64,000 nt of DNA from Diogma glabrata (GCA_963693315.1 OY856186.1:93833127-93897126); one strand, 5' to 3'; numbered from the stretch's first letter, positions 10,607 through 22,594 are shown. Numbers and translations are program-made. Notes: generated from the sequence alone by a model not told the origin.

Positions 10607-13600
10607 TATAGTATAGGATCCGAGTATAGAACGACCTTCACCGAACTGGTTAATGGATGAAAAGTATTTTATATTAAATTAAATATGTTAATAAATATAT
10701 TGCAAGTGGGTTGTCTAAAAAATTTCGGTCCAGAATATGATTAATTAATAATTTAAAAATTAATTTTTTTTAAATATTTCACCGTTTCGGTTAATAGACA
10801 AATGACATACCAATCAAAAGTATGAAGCCTTTAGAATATGCAAACGATAGGTTGTCTATTTTTTTCCCGTCATAACTTAGGGTTGGCAGGTATAAAAAGG
10901 CAGATCGAAATTAGTAATTTGCACCGGTGTGGTTAATGAATAAACTTTATGTCAAAATAAAGATTATTTTATTACAAACACGGTGATGTAGGGTTGTCTG
11001 CAAAAAATTAGTCCTGAATTAGGGTTGTCGAGTTTTAAAAAGTGCAATATTCCTACGAGTGAATACGTGCGACAGAGAGGTTCCAGCGAACTTTTTGTCT
11101 GTGAAAATAAAAAGGATAGCGATACACTCGTAAATGCTGCGCATTATTTTGGAACAGCTTGCCACAACATTCAGAATTGAATTGAAAACTATTAACCAGT
11201 TTAATGCACAGAAACATTGTCTTTCGTTTCGTTCTTTATACATTCAAATAACATCTAGAATTATTATATACAGTTAACGTATATTGTATACTTTAGTATG
11301 TATAACTTATTTACATTTCAAATATGAATTAAATAAATTTAGAATACAAGAAAAAATTTTAGTTTCATTTTTATCGCAATGGATAACAATCAAATATTTT
11401 TAACTCAATTTCTAAAATTTCAAAGTGATTCAAGGTAGATTCATAAATTATGGCTTATTCTTGATTTATGTTAAATTTAATCAATATTGGTATATCCAGG
11501 GTTCGCAACTGAATTTTATTGGCGTGCCAACACATTTTTTTTTAATAATCGCTATTTTCGCGTGCCAATACATTTGTGAAATAGTACATTTTGCTACAAG
11601 AGATGAAGAAATGAAGTGGCATGCAACTTTCAATGGAAGAAGAAATCAGCTGATCTACATTGAATTTCTAAGCGATAGAGTTGCAGATTTTCTAAGAGAT
11701 TAGACTGTTTTAACTTCTGTGAATCAATTTAAACTAGTAAGTTAAATAAATTTTCCTGAACTTAGTTTTGGATTTAACTAGTCTCATTTTTTATTAAGGT
11801 TGACATTGATTTCTATTTGTATTAAAATGACGAGTATGCTGCTCATGACCAAGTGGCCAGATTTTTTAGAAGTCATCAATTTCAGCCTGACTAAACATTA
11901 AACAAGATTTTGACATTCAAATTGTATGCGAAATTTCCTTTTTTATAATACTAAACGAAATAATAATTAATATAATAAAATAAATATTTATTAAATATGT
12001 ATTTAAGTAAAATATTAAATATTGCCCAAATATTTTCTTAAAATAAAACTGATTTTATTTTTTTATTCATATAAATTATTTAATATTTATCTATACATAT
12101 TTAGAGTTAATATAAAAGAGAATCTATAATTTGAAATTATGAAGAGATAGAAATTGTTTTAATGATTTAAATTAATTATATTTAATGAATTGCATAAACG
12201 ACTAAACAATAACAATAACAAACAATACAATAAACAAACAATAACAATAACAAACATATACTAAAATAACATATACTGCATTTTTTGTATCTAAAATTAT
12301 TATTTCATTATTAAAAATTAAAAATATTGTCTATTTTAACTTATTTTGAGAAGGTTTGCTTATTAGATTTACATAATATTCTTAATTGAAGAATAGTGGA
12401 AACGTTTTTAACATGCATTGCTAGTCTCAAATAGATTCAAAATATGTTATAAAATGATTGTTTTATTATTACATTATTCTTCATATTAGAATAGGTTGAG
12501 AATAGTTATTCTTGGCACACATTTAACTTTTATGCAAACTTTTATGCATGATTTAACATCTATATTGTATAAGTTGAGCACACCTTTTTTTCAGTGTAAA
12601 TAATCAAAGTAGCTCGAAATTTTAAGGTAATTTTAATTATAATGTCATACAACAACAAATGTTGCATCTTGCGATATTATTTAATGCAAATATGTAATAG
12701 ACATTTTTAATACAACTAATATGGATAACTAATTGAAGCAAATAATTTGGTTTTTTTTCTTTGTTTATTTTTCTGTTAAACTTTATTCTGCTTCTGATTC
12801 ATCGGAAGTAAAATTTTCATCCTCATCTCTGGAACATTCGTCGTCATCGATTTCTTGTTGTGTTGTTTCCATTATGTCTTCTACCGTTAAAGGTGTTAAA
12901 TTTAATAGGTGACATTATAATTAAAATTACCTTAAAATTTCGAGTTACTTTGATTATTACGCACCTGTATTAAACACAAATTATTTGCTACAATTAGTTA
13001 TCCATTGCGATAAAAATGAAACTAAAATTTTTTCTTGTATTCTAAATTTATTTGATTCATATTTGAAATGTAAATAAGTTATATATACTAAATTATACAA
13101 TATACGTTAACTGTAAATAATAATTCTAGATGTTATTTGAATGTATAAAGAACGAAACGAAAGACAATGTTTCTGTGCATTAAACTGGTTAATAGTTTTC
13201 AATTCAATTCTGAATGTTGTGGCAAGCTGTTCCAAAATAATGCGCAGCATTTACGAGTGTATCGCTATCCTTTTTATTTTCACAGACAAAAAGTTCGCGG
13301 GAACCTCTCTGTCGCACGTATTCACTCGTAGGAATATTGCACTTTTTAAAACTCGACAACCCTAATTCAGGACTAATTTTTTGCAGACAACCCTACATCA
13401 CCGTGTTTGTAATAAAATAATCTTTATTTTGACATAAAGTTTATTCATTAACCAGACCGGTGCAAATTACTAATTTCGATCTGCCTTTTTATACCTGGCA
13501 ACCCTAAGTTATGACGGGAAAAAAATAGACAACCTATCGTTTGCATATTCTAAAGGCTTCATATTTTTGATTGGTATGTCATTTGTCTATTAACCGAAAC

Positions 13601-13780
13601 GGTGAAATATTTAAAAAAAATTAATTTTTAAATTTTTAATTAATCATATTCTGGACCGAAATTTTTTAGACAACCCACTTGCAATATATTTATTAACATA
13701 TTTAATTTAATATAAAATACTTTTCATCCATTAACCAGTTCGGTGAAGGTCGTTCTATACTCGGATCTTAGACTATTACA
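10607..13780. mobile_element. Foldback element with ~780-bp arms
   Basis: The left arm (about 10607-11385) and right arm (about 12998-13780) are inverted copies with only scattered differences. The outer ends read GATCCGAGTATAGAACGACC in both. Each arm carries three spaced modules that combine CACCG..(C/T)GGTTAAT with GGGTTGTCT.AAAAAATT, so the arm ends are themselves repetitive. The identical 74-codon frames at 11019-11243 (minus) and 13141-13365 (plus) are mirror copies in the arms and not genes. The centre holds a nested inverted pair (about 12590-12665 and 12903-12975) and a short acidic coding remnant (12783-12904). I could not fix a target duplication. It is a non-autonomous foldback of unknown superfamily. 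Confidence 0.85.
12783..12904 (-). pseudogene. Acidic protein tail, unassigned (possible transposase C-terminus)
   Basis: On the minus strand an open stretch of about 40 codons reads LTPLTVEDIMETTQQEIDDD, then ECSRDEDENFTSDESEAE, and ends at a TAA at 12783. The dense D/E run with an amphipathic lead-in looks like a real protein terminus, of the kind seen at the acidic ends of pogo/CENP-B-like transposases. That parallel is only an inference. It lies in the centre of the foldback, where a coding core would be expected. No upstream exon was recognised, and the 92-codon frame at 11425-11703 shows no known motif. Confidence 0.4.
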
Positions 13781-14880
13781 AAAAAAATCAAATTTTAAAT
13801 CTAAACACGATAGCTTTAATTAGAATTTGTTTAAATTAATAACAGAATGGGTCAATCAATGAATGACATAAATTATTAGAATAATAATTAGTTGGCATTA
13901 GAATAATATTAGGTTTATCCGATTACTAATATGATGTTATGTATTAGATTAATAATAGGTTGTTATTAAATTAATAATAAAGCTTGTATTTAACATTTTT
14001 TAAATAAAAGAGAAAATTAATATTTTGTTTACAATTTCAAGATAGAATTATCATTCCAAACTATTTGATCCATTTTTTTATTCGCCTATATATTAAAGTG
14101 TTATTTTGTTACTGTGATTTGCGGCCTTAAAGCGTCATTTTTTAACTATTTATTTTGTTGTCATAGTTACGTCCAAAAAAGTAAAAAGCATGGTAATAAA
14201 TCATATTTATAAATTTTTGATGTATTATAATTTCATATTTATAAAAAATTTAAACGTTTGCCGAAAAAATATTGTATTTAATTCTTACCTAAAGTGACTA
14301 TTTGTGTATCGTCTATAATTATCAAACTATAGACTCAACACAAAAAGTAGCACTTTAGCTCCTAATTAAATAATGTACTATTTTATTTAAGGGTTTTTGT
14401 TATATAGGACCTATGATTTTACTTAAAATTTTATTAATCCACATTTAATATAATAACCAAATATTAAATTAATGTATGCTAATATTAATCTATTAACCGA
14501 CGCTTTAAAATAAGAACTTCGGCAATTAATCTAATAAAATGGTTAATAAATTTAACTACAAAAATAACAATTTATGTTTTTATTTGAATAGCTCCCCGAG
14601 TCGAACTTTAACTACGATTTAAGTCTACTACTATTCTCAAATGAACCTATGCTAGTTTTCTTCATCCTTAGTTTCATTTAAATAAGAACTTTTTACTCTC
14701 GATCAACTTATCAACTTTTACTAAATCTATAAAAACACTATTTAACATCTAATTAGAAACTCAAAAAACTATTTTCAACCTATTGATTCTCAAAATACTA
14801 CTTTACACCTAAATAAGCACCTAAATCAATACCTTCTTAAGTACTTATCATATTTAAATCGAAATATTTCTTGAAAATTA
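13781..14880. other. AT-rich non-coding stretch
   Basis: Runs of ATTA/TAAT-rich sequence (about 13860-13985 and 14440-14560) show loose mutual similarity, but no gene or defined element end is visible. Confidence 0.45.
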
Positions 14881-15540
14881 AGTCCGACAGTATAAGGTAC
14901 AAATTATAATGTCAAAACGCCTTCGAACAAGTCATACATAATGTCAACGGCCATGTTATTTAAATACAACTTCGAAGGAGGGCAAAATAGCATATAACTA
15001 TGCATACCCGTTTCAGTATTGTTATGTGTGATAACACCACTTCACAATTGGTGTTTTCTACTGTTCGGATGAATTCACTTTCTTCTATGGTTTGCTTTGA
15101 AACACTGGTTTTATCAATTTTACGAAATCTGCAATAAAACTGCGCAGAAAATGATTTTGAAGAACTTCATAAAGAGTTTAAGCCCAAATTGTCTGCCAAA
15201 ATAAGTGCTAGAATAAAGTGTATTTGTTTTTTATTAACATGTATTGTTAGTTTCCAACATTTTGATTTCTTTGACAAGGGAATGGAGTGAAGCATTATTT
15301 CCAAATTCTTTTGTAAAACAACTTCTAATTAAACCAGCAACAAAAATATCATTTAGTCTAGAGATAAAATTCAATTCTGGAAAATTGTGATATATGCCGG
15401 CAACATTCGTGTTCCAGTATGTGATACAATGGGGTTATTAACCTCAATGTCATCGCCAAACAAAAATAATTCGATTAAAATTTCGCTGGCGTATAAACGA
15501 CGTTTTTCTTTCCATAGCAGCCCTTGTACCAAATGAGTTA
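14880..15540 (-). pseudogene. Degraded transposon protein (DIMHD-LEGV / DDIEVNNP family)
   Basis: In broken minus-strand frames this encodes, in order, LVQGLLWKEKRRLYAS, LFLFGDDIEVNNPIVSHTG, PELNFISRLNDIFVAGLIRS, FTKEFGNNASLHSLVKEIK, FYCRFRKIDKTSVSK, EFIRTVENTN and MAVDIMYDLFEGV. I recall the same order of blocks (DDIEVNNPLGSH, IFLALLF, FGN, CRFCK, DIMHDxLEGV) from uncharacterised transposon-associated proteins in insects, cnidarians and fish. I cannot name the superfamily. At least three frameshifts and several stops show it is dead. The segment stops abruptly at the 9-bp satellite (15569), beyond which another piece of what looks like the same gene lies in the opposite orientation (16232-16600). 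Confidence 0.6.
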
Positions 15541-15568
15541 TGCAAGTATCATCATTTTCTGAATTTTT

Positions 15569-16220
15569 TATATACCTTATATACTTTATATACTTTATAC
15601 ACTTTATATACTTTATATACTTTATATACTTTATATACTTTATATACTTTATATACTTTATATACTTTATATACTTTATATACTTTATATACTTTATATA
15701 CTTTATATACTTTATATACTTTATATACTTTATATACTTTATATACTTTATATACTTTATATACTTTATATACTTTATATACTTTATATACTTTATATAC
15801 TTTATATACTTTATATACTTTATATACTTTATATACTTTATATACTTTATATACTTTATATACTTTATATACTTTATATACTTTATATACTTTATATACT
15901 TTATATACTTTATATACTTTATATACTTTATATACTTTATATACTTTATATACTTTATATACTTTATATACTTTATATACTTTATATACTTTATATACTT
16001 TATATACTTTATATACTTTATATACTTTATATACTTTATATACTTTATATACTTTATATACTTTATATACTTTATATACTTTATATACTTTATATACTTT
16101 ATATACTTTATATACTTTATATACTTTATATACTTTATATACTTTATATACTTTATATACTTTATATACTTTATATACTTTATATACTTTATATACTTTA
16201 TATACTTTATATACTTTATT
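15569..16220. repeat. Near-perfect 9-bp tandem array (TATACTTTA)n
   Basis: About 72 head-to-tail copies of TATACTTTA run without interruption. Only the first few copies vary (TATACCTTA, TACACTTTA). Because 9 is a multiple of 3, the array stays open in frame and appears as a 231-residue frame of repeating FIY. That frame (15540-16235) is an artefact of the repeat and should not be annotated as a protein. The uniformity points to very recent expansion. Confidence 0.97.
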
Positions 16221-16231
16221 GCAAAGTTCTT

Positions 16232-16600
16232 GTGATAAACTCTAATAATCCATGCATGAGAAAAGAAAATACCACATTTGAGCGAGGTTCTTCGGGTAAT
16301 TCTACATCACAAGAAATGACTATAGTCGTACCTTGTAATATTAAACCACCTCATAACATTTTTGCTTCATTTATACTTTTATTGCTTAGAAACAATCACA
16401 TAACAAGAAAGACCGTAGAAAAAATTTAAAGTGATGTTAACAATATGGTAATCCAACCAATTAAATTTCATTTAAATACAATGTTTGAGAATTGATCCTT
16501 CAACTTTTGAATCAAATGTAAATGATTTTAATTCGATTTTTGATCCTTTTCGTCAATTTAAAGAATTAAATACTGAGCACAAATTTTTAAATTTTAAATT
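16232..16600 (+). pseudogene. N-terminal-side remnant of a transposon protein
   Basis: The plus frame from 16232 contains NIFASFILLLLRNNHITRKT and ends in VEKI-stop. It is followed in other frames by FDPFRQFKELNTEHKFLNF. In the protein family matched by the segment on the other side of the satellite, similar blocks (an LYxxxxxxRKxVxxI helix and an FxxLxTExxRFKYF block) precede the DDIEVNNP region. If so, two halves of one gene now face opposite directions with the 9-bp array between them. This relies on my memory of the family. Confidence 0.4.
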
Positions 16601-16602
16601 TT

Positions 16603-16800
16603 TTCACCCGCGCAGAAATTTGTCAGAGCTCAAGTAAGGTCCTGATCAGGTTTGCCCTAATCCAGATCAGGCATTCGTAGGGCAGCCTGATTGGGCTCTG
16701 ATCATGAGTGTAACGCTTTTGCCCTATCAGGTCCTGATTGGGACTACCGGATCAGACCTTGGTTGGGACAATCGGATCAGGCCCTGATTGGGATATTATA
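16603..16800 (-). mobile_element. End of CCGAGCAGAAATT-type element, first part
   Basis: CACCCGCGCAGAAATTTGTC followed by CAG/ATCAGG-rich DNA (repeated TGATTGGGA and GGATCAGG words) matches the right end of the complete copy at 50171-50779, read on its minus strand. The copy is interrupted near 16800 and resumes near 18140. Confidence 0.75.
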
Positions 16801-18140
16801 ACCGGCAGGCTGGGATTAAAGATGCTGGGTGATTGACATAGCCTCCAAACATCAGAAGACAAGAGATTGTCCATGAAATTGAAATTAAATGGGACATTGA
16901 AACGTCTACAACTACTTACTAATTACTTCTTTACTTACTTAATTTTAATTGATCTCAAAAATTCAAAATTAAGTCTACAACTAAGTTTTTCACCCAACCG
17001 AACATCTGGAAATAACCCGCCGGAAATATAACAGAATATCTGGATGCGTTTTTGTGTAACAACAGGCCGTCATTCCACGACTTTTGCTCAGACTGGGGTG
17101 GGGTTTGGCTACACGCACCCCGATGTAAGGGACTGCCATACATAAATTAATCAATTAATCAAACCATGACGCTTTGCGAACAAAACAGGGAACGCAATTC
17201 ATTTTAACAGGGCATGCACACGGGGGAATGGAAAGGAAACCCAGAGATTTGACGAACCTCATCTCTCACCATAAGATTTGAAATTACTCCATATTTAATT
17301 TAAACATTTACAAAACAAACCAACAAAAAAAAAAAACTAATCTTTTATTTTTACAACTTACATTACATATAAAAATCTACCTAGTTTAGAGATTGAAATA
17401 CAAATGGATTTTTTTTTTGGCTATATGATTCGATATTTTTAATTTGGTTTTTCTTCAATTACAGTTCAATTTGAATTTTAATTCTATCCACTTGCACTTC
17501 ACAATAGTTTAATTATATTCTCCTCTTATTGCTTAACAATAAACGTACCAACAAAAATTTCACTGCACAACTTTGGTAACAACAAAATAGCAAAACTGTC
17601 TAAAATAAAACTGTACCAACACAATACAACAAAACTCTAACTTCCAGAAATTCCAACGGAACATCTGTCCATTGCAGAATTCTAGACTCGACTCCCCGAT
17701 TAAACCAATAAAATTTTCATTCAATTAGTAAGAAACAAATAGTGTTGGAAAATTTTTGCCAATTAATTAAAAAATATAATAAAATTTGTAATTTGATTGG
17801 TTTTCAAATTACAATCAAATAAAATTCAATTTACTTACACACCAATTTTAATGAAACTTAATATCGACACATTAATTAGTTTAACATAATTCATGTGTCG
17901 TCAATTAGTTCATTTACCTTAGTTTTGTGTAATAAATTTGCAATGTAATACAATACAAACTTTTCTTCCATCAAATTTTTGTCGATTGTAGAATGTCAAC
18001 CAATTATCGTTTTCAATTTTAGATAAATTTTGAAAAGGGTTTTTATGATTTTGAACAGTAATCCAATTAAAAGAATGGGGAAATGTGACGAATGGAAGGA
18101 AGATTGATACTGAAGATTTTCCATCCGGCACAAAACCCGG
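16800..18140. other. Insertion of unknown nature within the element
   Basis: This 1.3-kb stretch is absent from the sister copy at 50171-50779. It includes two minus-strand frames with some protein character: 17143-16955, with SPLHRGACSQTPPQSEQKSW, and 18176-17919, with VSIFLPFVTFPHSFNWITVQ and LSKIENDNWLTFYNRQKFD. I do not recognise either. GC content is higher than in the surroundings around 17000-17280. I found no clear terminal repeats. Confidence 0.4.
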
Positions 18141-18345
18141 ACCAAACCCTGATATATATTTATATATTATATACATAAATTAATCAAATTAAAATAAAAA
18201 AATTACAGTGGAAAAAATTAAAACATACTTACCACCTTAATCACTATTATTATATAGTCTTTCAGCCGAGAAGTGATAACTAAAACATACATGAAACGAT
18301 TTTAATTATATATTTCTAAAATGGATAAAACTCTAGTAAATTCAT
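18140..18345 (-). mobile_element. CCGAGCAGAAATT-type element, second part
   Basis: CCTGATATATATTTATATAT, then CACCTTAATCACTATTATTAT, TAGTCTTTCAGC and ACTCTAGT.AATT occur in the same order as in the 50171-50779 copy read on the minus strand. The similarity stops at about 18345, so the far end is missing. Confidence 0.75.
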
Positions 18346-18469
18346 CATTTATAGGTGCATACATTCATAGTGACGGCTTCCTTGTATGTGCTAAGAAAAA
18401 GTTCTATTCTTTCCAAATCCAATTATTCCAAAATTGAATCAACGTTTAAACATCTCTAAACATTACTAA

Positions 18470-19600
18470 AAATGCTGAAACTGAAAGAGATATCAAACCA
18501 TATTGCTGAAACATTAAAGAAATTAGAAACCATTAATGGAGACGTCGATAAGTCATGGTATTTACTCAAAAATGTTGTTTGAAGCGCTGATGAGGGAATA
18601 TTTGGATAGCCAGGAAACCACTCCCAGAAACCTTGGATGGATCAATCATTTCTTTATGCTATTCCACACAAAAGAGATTGCTATCTGAAATGTCTACAAG
18701 GACGCAACACCAGGTTCACGAGGGAGAACAATAAACTGGCTAGACAAGCCGTTACAAAGCTATGTAGACAAACGAAGAGAGAATGGTGGAAGAGAAAGTG
18801 TGAGGAGATTGAAAACTTCAATAAGGAACATAAATCGTGGAACTTGTCGTGCAGTTAAATCGTGTAGTTTGACCTCAAACTAGATCGACTGCTATGCAAA
18901 ACAAAGATGAGGAACAACAAGCAGGTCTTAAAAATATTTTAGATGCTTAGACCGCTTTTTGAGAATCTTCTCAACTTAAGTGACCAGCAGCAAGTCGGGC
19001 GACGAGCAAAGCTTATTCTTGCGTTAAACGTACATGAACACGAACCCACAAAAGGAAAATTCAAAGCGGCGCTGTCAAAATTAAAACGTAATAAAGCACC
19101 TGGTATCGACGATATAACATTCAAAACGATTGTATACAATATACATGGTGGTGAAACTCTATATTTAAGACTGCAGGGAAATAGCTCTCCTCTGCACAGC
19201 ATATAAGATCCTTTCCTACATTTTGCTTACCAAAATCAATCCTTTTGTGAATAACTGTTTAGGGGATATCAGTGTGGTTTTCGGCAGGGCCGGGGTACCA
19301 CCGATGCACTTTTCTCGACAAGGATTATTTTGGAAAAGTGTCGAGAGCTCAACATTCTTATGCACCAATTCTTTATTGATTTCAGGCAGGCCTACGACTT
19401 TCTCGAATGAGAAACTCTATGGTCTGCTCTATAGAAACGGTTCATAGCTCTCAATGCTATGTATGAGTATAGAGAACGAAATATCAAAGTTTTTTAAAGT
19501 CAACTCCGGCTTAAGACAAGGTGATGCTATCTCTCCTATACTCTTTAATCTAGCCTTGGAATTTATGTGCCATTAGCTAACAGAAGCAGTTCAATAATCG
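18470..19600 (+). pseudogene. RTE-like LINE reverse transcriptase relic (second family)
   Basis: Across frame breaks the plus strand encodes a linker (KPWMDQSFLYAI, CRQTKREWWKRKCEEIENF) followed by RT blocks: AALSKLKRNKAPGIDDITFK, YQCGFRQGRGTTDALFSTRI, ILEKCRELNILMHQFFIDFR then QAYDF, and VNSGLRQGDAISPILFNLAL then EF. These correspond to the KAPGxD, GFRxGRxTxD, VDFxxAYD and SGxRQGDxxSPxLFNLxLE motifs of RTE-type non-LTR retrotransposons. The sequence differs from the RTE-like family at 42660-45697, so it is a second lineage. It ends just after LALEF, before the YADD block, and the 2.9-kb foldback begins about 50 bases further on. Many frameshifts make it non-functional. Confidence 0.85.
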
Positions 19601-20689
19601 CAGTTTATATTTATAACAAACTATTTCATCGTTTTTTTTAGTATACACAGTAGACCGACCCATTTTTGTATGGAAATGCAAAATGTTGTTTATTTTTTTG
19701 GTGCTCAGGGCTTGATTCGTTTATTGGTCCGTACTAAATATCCACACAAAAAATTGGCCCAATTGGTGCATCCAAGAGCCAGCGCTTTTGCATATAGCAA
19801 AACAAGATTCGAAATTTCTTAGCTATAAATACTCATATCTTAAAAACGCTTAGTGATATGAAAAAAAAGTTAAAGCAAACTCACCTTATTTTGTGATTGT
19901 CTAACTTTCTTAGAACAAACATTTTTTCTCAGAATAACAACAAAAAAGTTTTAGTGGAATTTTCTGAATTCGTTCTCAATTTTTCAAAAAGGCCTCATTG
20001 CCTCCAGTGACGTTTAGGAAAAAAAAGTTCCAAACAAAATATTAATATTTTTGCTAAACTAACATTTATTTAGAACATACTTATAACTTTTATTCAAAAA
20101 CAAAAAAGTTTTAGAACAAAAGATCCATTATTTTAAGTATTTCTTCAAATTTTCAGTTTAGCTTAACAGTGTATTACTAAAAATATACAAAATCTATTAA
20201 AATTAATTAAACATAATATCATATTAATAAAAAAATTATTTGCCTTTAAAGATATTTGCAGAGTCACTTAGGAAAAACAACTATAATGGCAAGTGTCAGA
20301 ATATGAGCATCGATCAATGCATTCCTGACAGTGTAGTTTATCGAGAAAAATTTTTGCAAGTCGAACTTCTACGGTTTTTTGTTAATTCAATAGTGTTCTC
20401 AAAATATGGATGCAAAAACTAATTTTTTGAGAAGCAGTTCAAAAAATTTTAGTTATAAACTGTTAGAAGGTCTTGAAATTTGCATTTGCCTGTAGAGAAC
20501 ATTATTTAATAATTCACTAAAATGTCCATATCTTTTGATTAACTTAACCGAATTTCGTGATTTTATACTTGTTTAAAAGGTATTGAGCTAAGTAATTTTA
20601 GTAAATTATTTTAGCACGTTTCAAATTTAGAAGCACACTAAGGTAATGGTAGTAGGTAGACAAAAGCTGATATTCTAGTACGTCTAGAA

Positions 20690-21110
20690 TTTTTTGACCG
20701 AGATTTGAGTAACAATATCAAAACAGCAATGGAGAAAAAGTTACAATTTCATAATCAAACCCACATGACATCTAGGAAAGCAAATATTTTCAAACTAGTA
20801 CCGAATAATTCTAGATATTTTTTGAAGTAGTCTTCGAAAAATTGCAAATTTCTGTATGAAAACCCAGATTCTTGGATAGCAAATGAAGAATATTTGAACA
20901 TTTAACAGCAAATTAAAGGAATTGTGGTCGTAATTCGTAAATGACGTTGCAGAACGGGGAGTAAAGTTAATGACGGACTGCAATAGACATTTTAAGTCAA
21001 GATGAAGAACAGAAACCGTTCATCCTTCAAGATGTAGAGAATTATCAACAAAAAATCCTTAAGACCAACAAAAAATTCTGTTGCAGAAATCTTGCATGAA
21101 TATTGGATAA
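20690..21110 (+). pseudogene. Transposase-like relic in foldback centre
   Basis: The plus strand encodes KKLQFHNQTHMTSRKANIFK, ENPDSWIANEEYLNI, VNDVAERGVKLMTD and, after a frameshift, DEEQKPFILQDVENY. The VNDVAERGVKLM...DEEQKxFxLQxVExY order is one I recall from uncharacterised transposase-like proteins of arthropods and cnidarians, though I cannot give a superfamily name. There are stops after FLK, NI and FKSR, so the gene is dead. It occupies exactly the unique centre between the two arms, as expected for the C-terminal remnant of the element's own transposase. The minus-strand frame at 20795-20983 is a shadow. Confidence 0.6.
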
Positions 21111-21886
21111 CTAAGTGCAACTATAACTTCACCAATAACTAAGTGAAAAATGTGTTGAATTATCATTTAACACATCAATTTATAACAAAGTATGGAGTAA
21201 TCAGCTAAATAGCATGTCGATTTATTACCTTGAATTTTCATTTCAACACTATTTCATATTTTGTCTAAACATTCTTACATTATATTTTGTTTTGCCTATT
21301 TCAAAATATTATATTTAATTTTTAGGTCACCTTATTATGCTGCTAAATTTGAAACGTGCAAAAATAATTTACTGATATTACTTAGTTCAATAACTTTTAA
21401 ACAAGTATAAAATCACGAAATTCGGTTAAGTTAATCAAAAGATACGGACATTTTAGTGAATTATTAAATAATGTTCTCTACAGGCAAATGCAAATTTCAA
21501 GACCTTCTAACAGTTTATAACTAAAATTTTTTGAACTGCTTCTCAAAAAATTAGTTTTTGCATCCAAATTTTGAGAATACTAACGAATTAACACAAAACC
21601 GTAGAAATCCGATTTTCAAAAATTTTTCTCGATAAACTACACTGTCAGGAATTCGTTGATCGATGCTCATATTCTGACACTTGCCATTATAGTTGTTTTT
21701 CCTAAGTGACTCTGCAAATATTTTTAAAGGCAAATAATTTTTTTATTAATATGATATTATGTTTAATTAATTTTAATAGATTTTGTATATTTTTAGTAAT
21801 ACACTGTTAAGCTAAACTGAAAATTTGAAGAAATACTTAAAATAATGGATCTTTTGTTCTAAAACTTTTTTGTTTTTGAATAAAAG

Positions 21887-22156
21887 CAAAACCCCCGATA
21901 TATCATAGCCATACCATTTCACGCCATTTGCAATAAACAATGAACATTGCCATATGCAAAAAATTGGATTAGTGTTTTTGATTAAATATTTTTGAATTTT
22001 TTTTATATGGAGTTTTATTTTTCCAGATGGCGTTATGAGCGTTATGGCGATTTTTTGAATTTTTTTTATATTGAGTTTTAATTTCAAAATGGCGCTACAA
22101 GTTCACGATTTTTATTGTGCTAAAAAATGTAGATGGCTTCTATACCGGGGGTTTTG
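21887..22156. mobile_element. 270-bp MITE inserted in the foldback's right arm
   Basis: The ends are CAAAACCCCCGATAT and, reversed, CAAAACCCCCGGTAT. They are flanked by ATAAAAG on both sides (21880-21886 and 22157-22163). The left arm of the foldback has an uninterrupted AATAAAAGTTATAAG equivalent at this point, which proves the insertion and its boundaries. The interior contains two GGCG.TATGAGCG-like words and no ORF of note. Confidence 0.9.
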
Positions 22157-22594
22157 ATAAAAGTTATAAGTATGTTCTAAATAAATGTTAGTTTAGCAAA
22201 AATATTAATATTTTGTTTGCAACTTTTTTTTCCTAAATGTCACTGGAGGCAATGAGGCCTTTTTGAAAAATTAAGAACGAATTCAGAAAATTCCACTAAC
22301 ATTTTTTTGTTGTAATTCTGAGAAAAAAAGTGTGTTCTAAGAAAGTTAGACAATCACAAAATAAGGTGAGTTTGCTTTAACTTTTTTTTCATATCACTAA
22401 GCGTTTTTGAGATATGAGTATTTATAGCCGTCAAATCTCGAATCTTGTTTTACTATATGCAAAAGCGCTGGCTCTTGGATACACCAATTGACCCAATTTT
22501 TTGTGTGACTAATTAGTATGGACCAATAAACGAATTTAGCCCTGAGCACCTAAAAAAAATCAACATGTTGTTTTTGGGTCGGTCTAATACACAG

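Larger units (their letters stand above)
19651..22586. mobile_element. 2.9-kb foldback with TAGACCGACCCA ends and 8-bp target duplication
   Basis: The ends are TAGACCGACCCA at 19651 and its complement ending at 22586. They are flanked by a perfect 8-bp direct repeat, ATACACAG (19643-19650 and 22587-22594). The left arm (19651 to about 20640) and right arm (about 21340 to 22586) are long inverted copies. The right arm is longer only because a 270-bp element (21887-22156) interrupts it. The 20638-21341 centre carries a transposase-like relic. The 60-codon frames at 20240-20422 (plus) and 21551-21733 (minus) are mirror copies of arm DNA. An 8-bp duplication fits hAT, P or related groups. The superfamily is not settled. 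Confidence 0.92.

Noticed and set aside
11019..11243. 74-codon frame, identical to one at 13141-13365
   Set aside because: The two are mirror copies in the arms of a foldback. Identity reflects DNA symmetry and not a conserved gene.
15540..16235. 231-residue open frame of repeating FIY
   Set aside because: It is produced by a 9-bp tandem array whose unit is a multiple of three. There is no start context or protein character.
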